A program made the translations under genes and the position numbers. The notes under the pieces are model-generated. The model searched no databases, had not been told where the DNA came from, and saw only the letters and a program-made list of their open reading frames with translations. Positions 16,273 through 25,153 of a DNA stretch of 64,000 nt are shown here, one piece after another. The stretch spans positions 81,373 through 145,372 of the forward strand of contig JAWLAN010000013.1 in the NCBI GenBank assembly GCA_041395385.1, written 5' to 3'. Every line of letters begins with the position of its first letter. Positions within the stretch are counted from its first letter, which is position 1. Origin of the DNA: JAJVHZ01 sp041395385. GTDB lineage: Bacteria > Pseudomonadota > Gammaproteobacteria > JAJPIJ01.

Positions 16273-17283
16273 TCAGCCGCCGGTCACGTTCATGTGCCGG
16301 AAGATGACCGGTCGGGCAGCGAGATCGAAATCGTGTCCCTGGGGCTTGATCGCCATGGCGTCGCGGATGGCCTGCTTCAGCGTCCCGAGATCGCCGGGGT
16401 TGGCGCGCACCACCCGCTTCAGATCGACGGAATGCTCCTGGCCGAGGCAGAGCAGCAGCCGTCCCTCCACCGTCAGGCGCACGCGATTGCACGTGTCGCA
16501 GAAGTTGTGGCTGTGCGGCGAGATGAAGCCGACTCGCGTTCCGGTCTCGTTGATGCGGAAATAGCGCGACGGACCGCCCGTGGTCTCGGCCGTCGCCGTC
16601 AGCGTGTATTCCCGCTCGATGTCGCGGCGCACCTCGTCGCTGGAATAATAGGCCTCGGCGCGGTCGTGATCGCCGATGACACCGAGCGGCATCTCCTCGA
16701 TGAAGCTGATGTCCATGCCGCGCTCGCTGGCGTAGCGCACGAGGTCGATGACCTCGTCGTCGTTGCGGTGACGCAGGATGACGGAGTTGATCTTGATGCG
16801 CTCGAAGCCGGCCCCGCTTGCCGCCTCGATGCCCGCCAGGACCTGGTCGAGATCCCCGACCCGCGTGATCCGCCTGAAGCGGTCGGCGCGCAGCGAATCC
16901 AGGCTGATGTTGACGCGCCGCACCCCGGCATCCTTCAACTCCTGCGCCATGCGCGGCAGCTGCGAGCCGTTGGTGGTCAGCACCAGCTCGCGCAGCGGCA
17001 GCGTGCCCAGGTCGCGGAACAGTTGAATGACGTTACGTCTCACCAGCGGCTCGCCGCCGGTGATGCGTATCTTCTGCACCCCGAGCTCGACGAAGGCGCG
17101 CCCGATGAAAGCCAGTTCCTCCAGGGTCAGCACCTGCGCACGCGGCAGGAACGCCATCTCCTCGGCCATGCAATACACGCAGCGGAAGTCGCAGCGATCC
17201 GTCACCGAGATGCGCACGTAGCTGACGGTGCGGCCGTAGCGGTCGATGAGCTGCGCGGAGGGATGGGCGGGAGCGGGGCTCAT
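16273..17283 (-). CDS. moaA: GTP 3',8-cyclase
   Basis: A 336-residue radical-SAM enzyme catalysing the first step of molybdopterin synthesis, GTP to 3',8-cyclo-7,8-dihydro-GTP. The SAM cluster motif DRCDFRCVYCM is near residue 32, ITGGEPL follows, and the second cluster is CDTCNRVRLTVEGRLLLCLG. The C-terminal Gly-Gly needed for activity is present (MNVTGG). I prefer ATG 17283 with GAGG upstream over an ATG 13 codons earlier without a good ribosome-binding site. It is read divergently from the MFS transporter and 96 bases upstream of fdhD. Confidence 0.95.
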   Translation of the reverse strand: MSPAPAHPSAQLIDRYGRTVSYVRISVTDRCDFRCVYCMAEEMAFLPRAQVLTLEELAFIGRAFVELGVQKIRITGGEPLVRRNVIQLFRDLGTLPLRELVLTTNGSQLPRMAQELKDAGVRRVNISLDSLRADRFRRITRVGDLDQVLAGIEAASGAGFERIKINSVILRHRNDDEVIDLVRYASERGMDISFIEEMPLGVIGDHDRAEAYYSSDEVRRDIEREYTLTATAETTGGPSRYFRINETGTRVGFISPHSHNFCDTCNRVRLTVEGRLLLCLGQEHSVDLKRVVRANPGDLGTLKQAIRDAMAIKPQGHDFDLAARPVIFRHMNVTGG

Positions 17284-17472
17284 GGAAATCCTCGAACAGG
17301 GACGAAGTATACCACCCCGCATGCGGTCGCAGAGGCTTGTCGGGACAATGACTTGACTTATCGTAGCCGGTTAGACACTCTGCGGCCCTGCACGGTTCGA
17401 ATTTCCCGATCCGATCGCCACGGCGCCGACCGCTCGAACGATAACAACGCCTGACTGGGAGGACTCTGCATC

Positions 17473-19005
17473 ATGGCGCAGCTGCTGTCCAAAGAACGCA
17501 TCATCGCCAGGCCCGGATTCAACCGCTGGCTGGTGCCGCCTGCCGCCCTGGCCATACACCTGTGCATCGGCATGGCCTACGGCTTCTCGGTGTTCTGGAA
17601 GCCGCTCGGCGGCGCCCTGGTAGGTGCCGATGGCAATGCGGTGCCGGCATGCGCGGCCGGCGCCACCACCTTCGCCGAGAAGGCGAGCGGGACGCTGAAG
17701 GCGCTGGTGGCCACCGACTGCAACTGGACGCAGTTCGACCTGGGCTGGATGTACACGCTGTTCTTCGTCGTGCTGGGCTGTTCGGCCGCGGTGTGGGGCG
17801 GATGGCTGGAGCGTGCCGGCCCGCGCAAGGCCGGCCTGGTCTCGGCCGTTTGCTGGTGCGGCGGGCTGCTCGTCTCGGCGCTCGGCGTCTACTGGCATCA
17901 GCTGTGGATGATGTGGCTGGGATCGGGCGTCATCGGCGGTGTGGGCCTCGGCCTGGGGTACATCTCGCCGGTTTCGACCCTGATCAAGTGGTTCCCCGAT
18001 CGCCGCGGCATGGCCACCGGCATGGCCATCATGGGCTTCGGCGGCGGCGCCATGATCGGCTCGCCGTTCGCGACCCTGCTGATGAGTCATTTCAAGACCC
18101 CGACCGATCCCGGTGTCTGGCAGACGTTCGTGACCATGGCGGTGGTGTATTTCGTGTTCATGCTCGGCGGCGCCTTCGGATACCGCGTGCCGCCGCCCGG
18201 GTGGCGACCGGAGGGCTGGAGGCCGGTGGCGAGCACCGGCAGCAACACGATGATCACCATGCACCACGTGCACCTGAAGAACGCCCACAGGACCCCGCAG
18301 TTCTGGCTGCTGTGGCTGGCCTTGTGCCTGAACGTGTCCGCCGGCATCGGGATCATCGGCGCCGCCTCGCCGATGCTGCAGGAGACCTTCGGCGGGCAGT
18401 TGTTCGGCAAGCCGGAGGTGGGTTTCGGACAGTTCACCGACACGGACAAGGTCGCGGCGGCGGCGGTGGGCGCCGGCTTCGTGGGCCTCATCTCGCTGTT
18501 CAACATCTTTGGCCGTTTCCTCTGGGCGTCGTTCTCCGACAGGCTGGGGCGCAAGCGCACGTACTATACGTTCTTCCTGCTAGGCACCGTCCTCTACGTG
18601 CTGGCGCCCTTCGCCGCCAGGGGCGATCACCTGGCGCTGTTCGTCGCCTGCTTCTGCATCATCGCCTCGATGTACGGAGGCGGCTTCTCGACCATCCCGG
18701 CCTATCTCGCGGACATGTTCGGGACGCAGTTCGTCGGCGCCATCCACGGCCGCATACTCACGGCGTGGTCCACCGCGGGCATACTCGGACCGGTCGTGGT
18801 CAACTACATCCACGACACGCGCGTGGCGCAGGGCATCGCCCCCGAGCACCTCTACGACTCCACGTTCTACATCCTGGCCGCCATGCTGGTGCTGGGCTTC
18901 GTTGCGAACATGCTGGTGAGGCCGGTGGCGGACAGGTATTTCATGACGGCCGCCGAGCTCGACGCGGAAAGGAAACTCAGCCATGAAACAGCAAACGCCA
19001 AGTAG
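17473..19005 (+). CDS. MFS transporter of the oxalate/formate antiporter family
   Basis: A 510-residue inner-membrane carrier with about 12 predicted helices. The OFA-type features are the N-terminal LCIGMAYGFSVFWKPL, the WLERAGPRKAGLV loop between helices 2 and 3, GLGLGYISPVSTLIKWFPDRRGMATG, and FGRFLWASFSDRLGRKRTYY. An insertion after helix 1 (ATTFAEKASGTLKALVATDC) extends a periplasmic loop. It starts at ATG 17473 behind GGGAGGAC. The next gene overlaps its end by 23 bases. Neighbouring fdhD and moaA hint at formate or another carboxylate as substrate, but OFA members vary and this is inference. Confidence 0.88.
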   Translation: MAQLLSKERIIARPGFNRWLVPPAALAIHLCIGMAYGFSVFWKPLGGALVGADGNAVPACAAGATTFAEKASGTLKALVATDCNWTQFDLGWMYTLFFVVLGCSAAVWGGWLERAGPRKAGLVSAVCWCGGLLVSALGVYWHQLWMMWLGSGVIGGVGLGLGYISPVSTLIKWFPDRRGMATGMAIMGFGGGAMIGSPFATLLMSHFKTPTDPGVWQTFVTMAVVYFVFMLGGAFGYRVPPPGWRPEGWRPVASTGSNTMITMHHVHLKNAHRTPQFWLLWLALCLNVSAGIGIIGAASPMLQETFGGQLFGKPEVGFGQFTDTDKVAAAAVGAGFVGLISLFNIFGRFLWASFSDRLGRKRTYYTFFLLGTVLYVLAPFAARGDHLALFVACFCIIASMYGGGFSTIPAYLADMFGTQFVGAIHGRILTAWSTAGILGPVVVNYIHDTRVAQGIAPEHLYDSTFYILAAMLVLGFVANMLVRPVADRYFMTAAELDAERKLSHETANAK

Positions 19006-19168
19006 GGAATCGGCCCACGCCGGCGGCCTGGAGTCGGGACCGGAGTGGCATCCGGATCCGTCGAGCTGGCCGCTGGTGGCGGCGAGCTGGCTGCTGGTCG
19101 GCATCCCGCTGCTGTGGGGCATCTACACGACCTTCGAGAAGGCCAAGGTCATGCTGTTCGGCGCCTGA
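18983..19168 (+). CDS. single-helix small subunit partner of the MFS transporter
   Basis: A 61-residue protein with a polar N-terminus and one membrane helix (SWPLVAASWLLVGIPLLWGIY). It overlaps the end of the OFA transporter gene by 23 bases in a different frame, so translation is likely coupled. Small one-helix proteins directly downstream of OFA-type MFS genes recur in proteobacteria and are annotated as transporter small subunits. That it binds the carrier is inferred from this conserved overlap. Confidence 0.75.
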   Translation: MKQQTPSRESAHAGGLESGPEWHPDPSSWPLVAASWLLVGIPLLWGIYTTFEKAKVMLFGA

Positions 19169-19230
19169 TCCGGCGCGTCGACGGGCGACGCCCGCGACGC
19201 GAATTGCCCCGTGGCGTTGACGGCCCCGGC

Positions 19231-19716
19231 TCAGGTCGGGGTCTTCCAGTCCTTGTAGGGATGCCGCACCAGGTTGCTGTTGTAGTAACGCGGGTCGTGG
19301 GAGACCTCCTCGGCGATCCAGTCCGGCCGCTCGAAGGCTTCCTGTTCGTGCCGCAGTTCGATCTCGGCGAGCTCGAGGCCGGCGTTTTCGCCCTCGAAGA
19401 CGTCGATCTCCCACCAGTGCCCGGCGTGCTCGACGTAGTGGCGCATCTTCTCGATGTAGGGGCGCACGCACAGCTGTTCGAGAATGGCGCGGCCGTCGGC
19501 GGCCGGGATGCCGAAATCGAACTCGGTCCGCGTCGTGCCCAGTGTGGCGCTCTTGATGTTGAGACGGGCCTCCTCGCCGTCCACGCGCACGCGGATGGAG
19601 CAGGTGCTGCCGGCGCCGGTCTGCAGGTAACCCTGGCACAGGTGCACGGACTTGACCACGCCGTTCTTCCAGCCGTCGTGGCGCAGCAGGAACTTTCTTT
19701 CGATCTCTATACCCAT
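19231..19716 (-). CDS. CYTH-domain protein, inorganic triphosphatase-like
   Basis: A 161-residue CYTH (triphosphate tunnel metalloenzyme) protein. The defining ExExK motif is EIERKFLL at residues 4-11, and charged strands line the expected tunnel (SIRVRVDGEEARLNIKSA, WWEIDVFEGENAGLELAEIEL). Small stand-alone members of this type hydrolyse inorganic tripolyphosphate. GAGGGAG precedes ATG 19716. It is read divergently from the AmpG-like gene. Activity on a different triphosphate substrate remains possible. Confidence 0.88.
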   Translation of the reverse strand: MGIEIERKFLLRHDGWKNGVVKSVHLCQGYLQTGAGSTCSIRVRVDGEEARLNIKSATLGTTRTEFDFGIPAADGRAILEQLCVRPYIEKMRHYVEHAGHWWEIDVFEGENAGLELAEIELRHEQEAFERPDWIAEEVSHDPRYYNSNLVRHPYKDWKTPT

Positions 19717-19776
19717 CTTCTCCCTCTCGCGGTGTAAGCTTCTGCACTGTTTGGCCGGTCGCGGCCGTTACTCTAC

Positions 19777-21039
19777 ATGACTGGCCACATGGAGCCGAAG
19801 TCCACATCGTCAGTTTCCGGTCGCCGCCTGGCCGAGATGGCGCTGCTGGGATTCGCCTCCGGACTGCCGCTCGCGCTCACCGCCTCCACGATGCAGGCCT
19901 GGCTGACCGTCTCCAATGTCGACATCAAGAAGATAGGCCTGTTCAACCAGGTTCAGATCCCCTACACGCTGAAATTCCTCTGGTCGCCGCTGGTGGATCG
20001 CTATTCCGTGCTGGGGCTGGGGCGCCGGCGTGGCTGGATGCTGCTCAGTCAGCTGGCGCTGATCGTCGCGATCGTCTGCATGGGCATGCTCTCGCCTGTC
20101 GAGCACCTGCCGCTCATTGCCGCGGCGGCGCTGGCCGTGGCGTTCTTCTCCGCCACCCAGGACGTGGCCGTGGATGCCTACCGCACGGACTCCCTGAAGG
20201 AGCGCGAGCGCGGACTGGGCACCGGGGTCTTCATCTCCGGTTACCGGGTGGCGATGCTGACCTCGGGCGCCCTTGCCCTCATTCTTGCCGCCAGCGTCGG
20301 CTGGCGTTACACCTACTGGCTGATGGCGGCGCTGATGATCGTCGGGGTGCTGACGACGCTCAACGCCCGCGAGCCGGATGCGCACGGGCAGCAGCCGCAC
20401 ACGCTGCGGGCGGCCGTGGCGGAGCCGTTCCTCGAGTACTTTTCACGCCGCGGCGCCGCGGCGATGCTGGTGCTGGTGCTGCTGTACAAGCTCGGGGACG
20501 CGCTCGCCGGGTCGCTGAGCACGACGTTTTTCATCCGCGAGCTCGGCTTCACGATGCAGGAGGTCGGTGTCATCAACAAGGTGCTCGGCCTGGCGGCGAC
20601 GATACTCGGCGCCATCGCGGGCGGCCTGTGGATGACCCGGCTGCGGCTGTATCCCGCGCTCATGGGCTTCGGCATTCTGCAGGCGCTGACCAATCTCGGG
20701 TTCTGGGCCCTGGCGCTCGCCGGCAAGAGCTACCTCGGCATGGCCGCGGTGGTCGCGCTCGAGAACCTCGCCGGCGGCATGGGCGCAAGTGCGGCGACCG
20801 CCCTGCTCATGGCGCTCTGCAATGCGCGCTACTCGGCGACCCAGTTCGCGCTGCTGTCGGCGCTCGCGGCGGTGGGGCGCATCCTGATCGGGGCGCGCGC
20901 CGGATACATGGTCGAGGCGTGGGGCTGGGCGCAATTCTTCCTGGTCACCTTCGCCGCGGCGCTGCCCGGCCTCGTGGTTCTGTACCTGTGGCGCGGTCGC
21001 CTGCCGATGTCGACGATGAACAACAGCGGCGCAGCCTGA
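19777..21039 (+). CDS. ampG: AmpG-like muropeptide MFS transporter
   Basis: A 420-residue, 12-helix carrier. AmpG features are ALLGFASGLPLALTASTMQAWL, VDIKKIGLFNQVQIPYTLKFLWSPLVDRY, ATQDVAVDAYRTDSL, and FLEYFSRRG. AmpG imports anhydromuropeptides released from peptidoglycan for recycling and, in some species, links to beta-lactamase induction. Either ATG 19777 or ATG 19789 could be the start. The next gene begins 13 bases after its stop, suggesting one transcript. I am confident of the family; the substrate is by homology. Confidence 0.85.
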   Translation: MTGHMEPKSTSSVSGRRLAEMALLGFASGLPLALTASTMQAWLTVSNVDIKKIGLFNQVQIPYTLKFLWSPLVDRYSVLGLGRRRGWMLLSQLALIVAIVCMGMLSPVEHLPLIAAAALAVAFFSATQDVAVDAYRTDSLKERERGLGTGVFISGYRVAMLTSGALALILAASVGWRYTYWLMAALMIVGVLTTLNAREPDAHGQQPHTLRAAVAEPFLEYFSRRGAAAMLVLVLLYKLGDALAGSLSTTFFIRELGFTMQEVGVINKVLGLAATILGAIAGGLWMTRLRLYPALMGFGILQALTNLGFWALALAGKSYLGMAAVVALENLAGGMGASAATALLMALCNARYSATQFALLSALAAVGRILIGARAGYMVEAWGWAQFFLVTFAAALPGLVVLYLWRGRLPMSTMNNSGAA

Positions 21040-21052
21040 TCGACCGTTTGCG

Positions 21053-22501
21053 ATGAGCGCAACACGATTCGCCACCGAGTCCCTGCATGTACTGCCGCGG
21101 CGCGCCGTGCCGGCGTTCCCGGGCTGGCTGGCCGCGCTCGGTCCGGGCGTGGTGTGGATGGCGCTCGCGCAGGGCAGCGGCGAGCTCATCTGGTGGCCGT
21201 ACATGGTAGCCAAGTACGGGCTGGCGTTCCTGGTGCTGCTGGCGCCTGCCTGCCTGCTGCAATACCCGCTGACGGTGGAGATAGGGCGTTATACGCTGGC
21301 GACCGGCGAGAGCGTCTTCCACGGCTTCATCCGGCTGAATCGGCTCTTCGGGATACTGCTGTGGATACTGATGACCGCCTCGTTCCTGTGGTTCGGCGCC
21401 TTTGCCTCCGCCGGCGGCACCGCGCTGGCGGCATTGACCGACTTTCCGCACGGCTGGGATCAGCGCGGCCAGTCGCTGTTCTGGGGCTACGCCTCCATCG
21501 CGGTCTTTTTCGTGGCCATCGTACTCAGCCCGGTCGTCTATCTGCTCGTCGAGTGGTTCATGAAGGCCGTGGCGGTGATCACCGTGCTCGGCCTGCTGTG
21601 GGCCTGCGCGCAGCCGGAGGTGCTGCGCGTCTTGCCGGCATTCCTGGGCGGGCTCGCCGGTCAGGGCGGACCGATGCCGCGGCCGTGGGACCCGGCGGAC
21701 GCGACCAAGCTGCTCACCGCGATCACCTTCGCCGGCCTGGGCGGCTTCTGGATCCTGTTCTACTCCTACTGGCTGCGCGACAAGGGCAGCGGCATGGCCG
21801 CGCACAACGGCCGCATCACCGGGCTCATCACCGGGCGCGCGGAGACCGCGGCGGTGAGCGGGAGTCTGCCGCTGGATACTGGCGAGGACGCGGCGCGCTG
21901 GCGCGCATGGGAGAAGTATCTGCGCACCGATACGCTGATTGGCATCCTCGGCAATCTTGCGACCACGATGATGACCTGCCTGCTGGCCTACGCGCTGCTG
22001 TTCCCGCAGGGACTGTTGCCGAAGGATTACGAACTGGCCGTGGTGCAGAGCGAGTTCTTCGCGGCGAGCCTCGGCGAGGCAGGGCGCGTGCTGTTCCTCG
22101 TCGTCGCGGCCGCGTTTCTCGCCGACACCTGGCTTGTGACCGCGGATGCGGTGGCGCGGACGCAGGCCGACATCGTGCAGGTACTGTTCCCGGCGGCACG
22201 ACGCTACTCGCAGCGACGCTGGTATTTTCTGTTCATCTGCGTCCTGACCGCGGTTACCGGCCTGACCGTGCTGGCCGATCAGCCGGGCACGCTCATCCTG
22301 TTGAGCGCGGTCATCGGATTCATCGGCACGGTGACGTTTCCGGTTGCGCTCTACCTGCTGAACTATCGGCTCTTGCCGGCACATCTGCCGCCGTGGGCCA
22401 GACCGCGGCGGCGCCGCGCCTGGCTGCTGGGCGTGAGTTTTATCGCCTACGTGGCGCTGGCGGCGATGTACCTGCTGGCGGTGACAGGCGCGCGGGGGTA
22501 G
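21053..22501 (+). CDS. Nramp-related metal transporter family protein, non-canonical
   Basis: A 482-residue membrane protein with about 11 helices resembling the Nramp/LeuT fold. The first helix region reads GPGVVWMALAQGSGELIWWP, aligning with the Nramp metal-site helix but without the DPGN metal-binding motif; the MPH motif of helix 6 is not evident either. It therefore belongs to an Nramp-related subgroup whose substrate may not be a divalent metal. Late helices (ADTWLVTADAVARTQADIV, PGTLILLSAVIGFIGTVTFPVALYLL) are well formed. It starts 13 bases after the AmpG-like gene. Function unassigned beyond the family. Confidence 0.78.
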   Translation: MSATRFATESLHVLPRRAVPAFPGWLAALGPGVVWMALAQGSGELIWWPYMVAKYGLAFLVLLAPACLLQYPLTVEIGRYTLATGESVFHGFIRLNRLFGILLWILMTASFLWFGAFASAGGTALAALTDFPHGWDQRGQSLFWGYASIAVFFVAIVLSPVVYLLVEWFMKAVAVITVLGLLWACAQPEVLRVLPAFLGGLAGQGGPMPRPWDPADATKLLTAITFAGLGGFWILFYSYWLRDKGSGMAAHNGRITGLITGRAETAAVSGSLPLDTGEDAARWRAWEKYLRTDTLIGILGNLATTMMTCLLAYALLFPQGLLPKDYELAVVQSEFFAASLGEAGRVLFLVVAAAFLADTWLVTADAVARTQADIVQVLFPAARRYSQRRWYFLFICVLTAVTGLTVLADQPGTLILLSAVIGFIGTVTFPVALYLLNYRLLPAHLPPWARPRRRRAWLLGVSFIAYVALAAMYLLAVTGARG

Positions 22502-22520
22502 CCGGCATGGCCGGCGCGCC

Positions 22521-23354
22521 CTAGTCCGGGGACCCGCCGGCGCCGAGGAAGGCCGTGATGGCGGGCCAGTACCCGGCGTGATCTGCGATGTTGGCGTGAT
22601 CGGTGCCCGGCAGCTGCAGCCAGGTCTTCGGCCCGCCCCAGGCATCGTGAAGGATGCGCGAGTGCAGCGCGGGAATGACCTCGTCGCTCGTCGCGGTGAC
22701 GAACAGCGCCGGTTGCCGGATCGCGGCGGCACGCGAGAGCGAGTCGAAGGGGTGTTTCAGCAGCGGCCTCACCGGTACGTACGGGTAGCGCCTCTGGGCG
22801 AGGTGCACGATGCTGTCGTACGGCGTGACGAGAACGATGTGACGGACCGGGCGGCGCGCGGCCACGTGCACGGCCACGCCGCTGCCGAGGCTGCGGCCCA
22901 TCACGGAGATCCTGCGGGCATCGACGTCCCGGCGCGCGGCCACGGCATCGAGGATGAGCAGCGCGTCGTCCAGCAGCGCCGCCTCGCTCGGTCTGCCGCG
23001 ACTGAGCCCGTAGCCGCGGTAGTTCACCAGCAGCAACGCGCGATCGCCGAGCGATGCCTGATGCGCTATGCACGAGGACACCTCCTCGTTGTTGCCGCCG
23101 TAATAAATGAGCAGCGGGCAGGGCGCCTCGATCCGTGGCCGCACCAGCCAGCCATGCAGTCGGGTGCCGTCGCGCGCCTCGAAGCGCAGCTCCTCCGCGT
23201 GCCCGTGTTCGCCGCGGATGCGCGCGGCCTCCTCGGCGGACAACGTGCTGCGTTCGAACAACAGCCGCTCCTGCCGCAGATACATCCAAAGGGGGAGACC
23301 CACGGCGGTGGCGGCGGCCATCTTCGCGGCCTGCAGTGCCCGTTGTGTCCACAT
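22521..23354 (-). CDS. alpha/beta hydrolase, membrane-tethered
   Basis: A 277-residue protein with an N-terminal hydrophobic stretch (about residues 10-25), then an alpha/beta-hydrolase core resembling the BEM46/ABHD family. The nucleophile elbow is GRSLGSG, the oxyanion region LLIYYGGNNEE, the acid likely in FVTATSDEVIP, and the catalytic His in PGTDHANIADH. Substrate unknown; members are esterases or peptidases. It converges with the Nramp-related gene 19 bases away and is read divergently from the next gene. Confidence 0.87.
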   Translation of the reverse strand: MWTQRALQAAKMAAATAVGLPLWMYLRQERLLFERSTLSAEEAARIRGEHGHAEELRFEARDGTRLHGWLVRPRIEAPCPLLIYYGGNNEEVSSCIAHQASLGDRALLLVNYRGYGLSRGRPSEAALLDDALLILDAVAARRDVDARRISVMGRSLGSGVAVHVAARRPVRHIVLVTPYDSIVHLAQRRYPYVPVRPLLKHPFDSLSRAAAIRQPALFVTATSDEVIPALHSRILHDAWGGPKTWLQLPGTDHANIADHAGYWPAITAFLGAGGSPD

Positions 23355-23456
23355 CGTGCCATTCTACTTCATGCCCGTGCGGCGCCGCACACGCCATGAC
23401 AACGATCAAATCGGCTCCTGGCGCCAGCCCTTAGACTTTGCCGGTGCGCGCGGACG

Positions 23457-24089
23457 ATGCAAGTGGCTGACGGCTGGCTGCAGTGGGCCTGGTGGCCGTT
23501 GTTGGCCTGGATACTGTGGGGGGCGCCGTGGCGGTGGCTGCTTCGCAACGGCAACCTCAACCGGCTGCTCGTCTGCGCGGCGGTGCAGTTCCTCATCTGG
23601 CAGATCCGCACCGACATCCTCGGCCTGAACCTGCACCTGCTGGGAGCGACGGTGATGACCCTGATGTTCGGGTGGCGGCTGGCCATCCTCGGCGGCAGCC
23701 TCGCCATCGGCCTGAACCTCCTGCGCTGGCATCCGCCCATGGCGGCGGCGATCACCGACGCCTGGGTCACCGTCGTGCTGCCCGTGGCGGTGAGTTACCT
23801 GCTGGCGCGCGGTGTGGAGCGCTGCCTGCCGCGGAATTTCTTCATCTACGTCTACGCCTCGGCCTTCCTCGGCGGCGCGCTCAGCATGCTGGCGATGGGC
23901 ACGGCGACCGTGCTGCTGCTCCCCACGGCCGTGCCCTACGGGGATGAATGGTTCGCCCGCCTCATGCCTTACGTGCTGATGATGTTCGGCGAGGCATTCG
24001 TCAGCGGCGCGCTCATCACGCTCATGGTCGCCTACCGCCCCTCCTGGGTGGCGTCCTTCGACGACCGTCGCTACCTCGCCGGCCGCTGA
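23457..24089 (+). CDS. orphan CbiM-like ECF transporter permease/S-component protein
   Basis: A 210-residue protein with about six helices. NLHLLGATVMTLMFGWRLAILGG resembles the CbiM/NikM region that, in cobalt and nickel ECF transporters, precedes the metal site, yet the metal-binding N-terminal Met-His pattern of CbiM (an MHI-type start) is absent: the protein begins MQVADGWLQWAW. No ATPase or CbiQ partner lies nearby. Such orphan proteins are annotated as energy-coupling factor permeases in proteobacteria. It converges with corA three bases beyond its stop. Transported substrate unknown. Confidence 0.7.
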   Translation: MQVADGWLQWAWWPLLAWILWGAPWRWLLRNGNLNRLLVCAAVQFLIWQIRTDILGLNLHLLGATVMTLMFGWRLAILGGSLAIGLNLLRWHPPMAAAITDAWVTVVLPVAVSYLLARGVERCLPRNFFIYVYASAFLGGALSMLAMGTATVLLLPTAVPYGDEWFARLMPYVLMMFGEAFVSGALITLMVAYRPSWVASFDDRRYLAGR

Positions 24090-24092
24090 GGT

Positions 24093-25067
24093 TCAGATCC
24101 AGCCGGCGCGGCGCAGGCGCCGGTGCAACAGGACACAGGCGCCGAATGTCAGTGCGAGCACCAGCGGATACCCCCAGCGCCACCTGAGCTCCGGCATGAA
24201 GTCGAAGTTCATGCCGTAGACGCTGGCAACGAGCGTTGGCAACGCCAGGATCCCCGCCCAGCCGGCCAGACGTTTCACCACGTCGTTCTGCCGTATCGTC
24301 ACCATGGCGATGTTGACGTCCATGGCGCCGGTCAGCGTCTCGCGCATGGTGTCGATCGCCTCGTTGATGCGCGTGGCGTGGTCGGCGATGTCGCGGAAGT
24401 AGGGGCGCACCGCGTCGGGCACCAGGTTGGGGTGCAGGCGGATCAGCTGGTTGCAGATCTCGATGACCGGCACGACGGCGAGCCGCAGCTCGACCAGCGC
24501 GCGCCTGAGATGATAGAGGCGCATCAGCGTGGCGCGGTTGAACGAACCCTCGAACACCAGGTGCTCGATGTTGTCGAGCTCCTCCTCGAAGCCGTCGACG
24601 ACCGGCGCGTAGTTGTCGATGATGCGGTCCATGACCGCGTACAGCGCGTAGGAGGAGCCGTGGCGCAGGAGCGAGGGCTGCTCCTCGCAGCGGGCGCGCA
24701 CGTCGGTGTAGCCGCTGGAGGCCCCGTGCCGGACGGTGATGAGATAGTGGCGGCCGAGAAACAGATGGCTCTCGCCGAAATGCAGTTCGCCGGCCCGGAA
24801 CTGCGCGGTCTTCAGGACGATGAACAGGCCGTCGCCGTAGGTCTCCAGCTTGGCGCGCTGATGCGCGCGGTGGGCGTCCTCGACCGCGAGCTCGTGCAGG
24901 GTGAACTCCTCCCGGATCTTGCTGAGAAGCGCCTGGCCGGGCTCGTGCAGGCCGATCCAGACGAACCCCTCTGTCCTCGGTAGGACGTCGCTGATCTCCT
25001 CGACGGTGCAGTCCCGTTCGCGCCGGCCCTGCGGAGTGTAGATGGCGCAATTGACGACGCTTTCCAT
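24093..25067 (-). CDS. corA: CorA-family magnesium/cobalt transporter
   Basis: A protein of 324 residues with a large cytoplasmic N-terminal domain and two C-terminal helices. The signature YGMNF between them is the selectivity loop of CorA channels, and the preceding region (AMVTIRQNDVVKRLAGWAGILALPTLVAS) is typical. I use ATG 25067 because AGAGGGA lies just upstream; an in-frame ATG at 25088 would add seven residues without a good site. CorA pentamers admit Mg2+ (and Co2+ or Ni2+) down the membrane potential. It converges with the orphan CbiM-like permease. Confidence 0.93.
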   Translation of the reverse strand: MESVVNCAIYTPQGRRERDCTVEEISDVLPRTEGFVWIGLHEPGQALLSKIREEFTLHELAVEDAHRAHQRAKLETYGDGLFIVLKTAQFRAGELHFGESHLFLGRHYLITVRHGASSGYTDVRARCEEQPSLLRHGSSYALYAVMDRIIDNYAPVVDGFEEELDNIEHLVFEGSFNRATLMRLYHLRRALVELRLAVVPVIEICNQLIRLHPNLVPDAVRPYFRDIADHATRINEAIDTMRETLTGAMDVNIAMVTIRQNDVVKRLAGWAGILALPTLVASVYGMNFDFMPELRWRWGYPLVLALTFGACVLLHRRLRRAGWI

Positions 25068-25153
25068 GTTTCCCTCTGCACTTGTCATCGCCCAGGGGGC
25101 GTGCCATGGTCGCTCTCACGAGAGGCGCAATGCGCCGAGCGGAGGTGTGAGCG

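Noticed and set aside
15187..17454. A 755-codon plus-strand open frame opposite fdhD and moaA
   Set aside because: Composition is Arg/His/Ala/Val-rich without motifs, and it is antisense to two unmistakable genes; GC-rich third positions create such frames.
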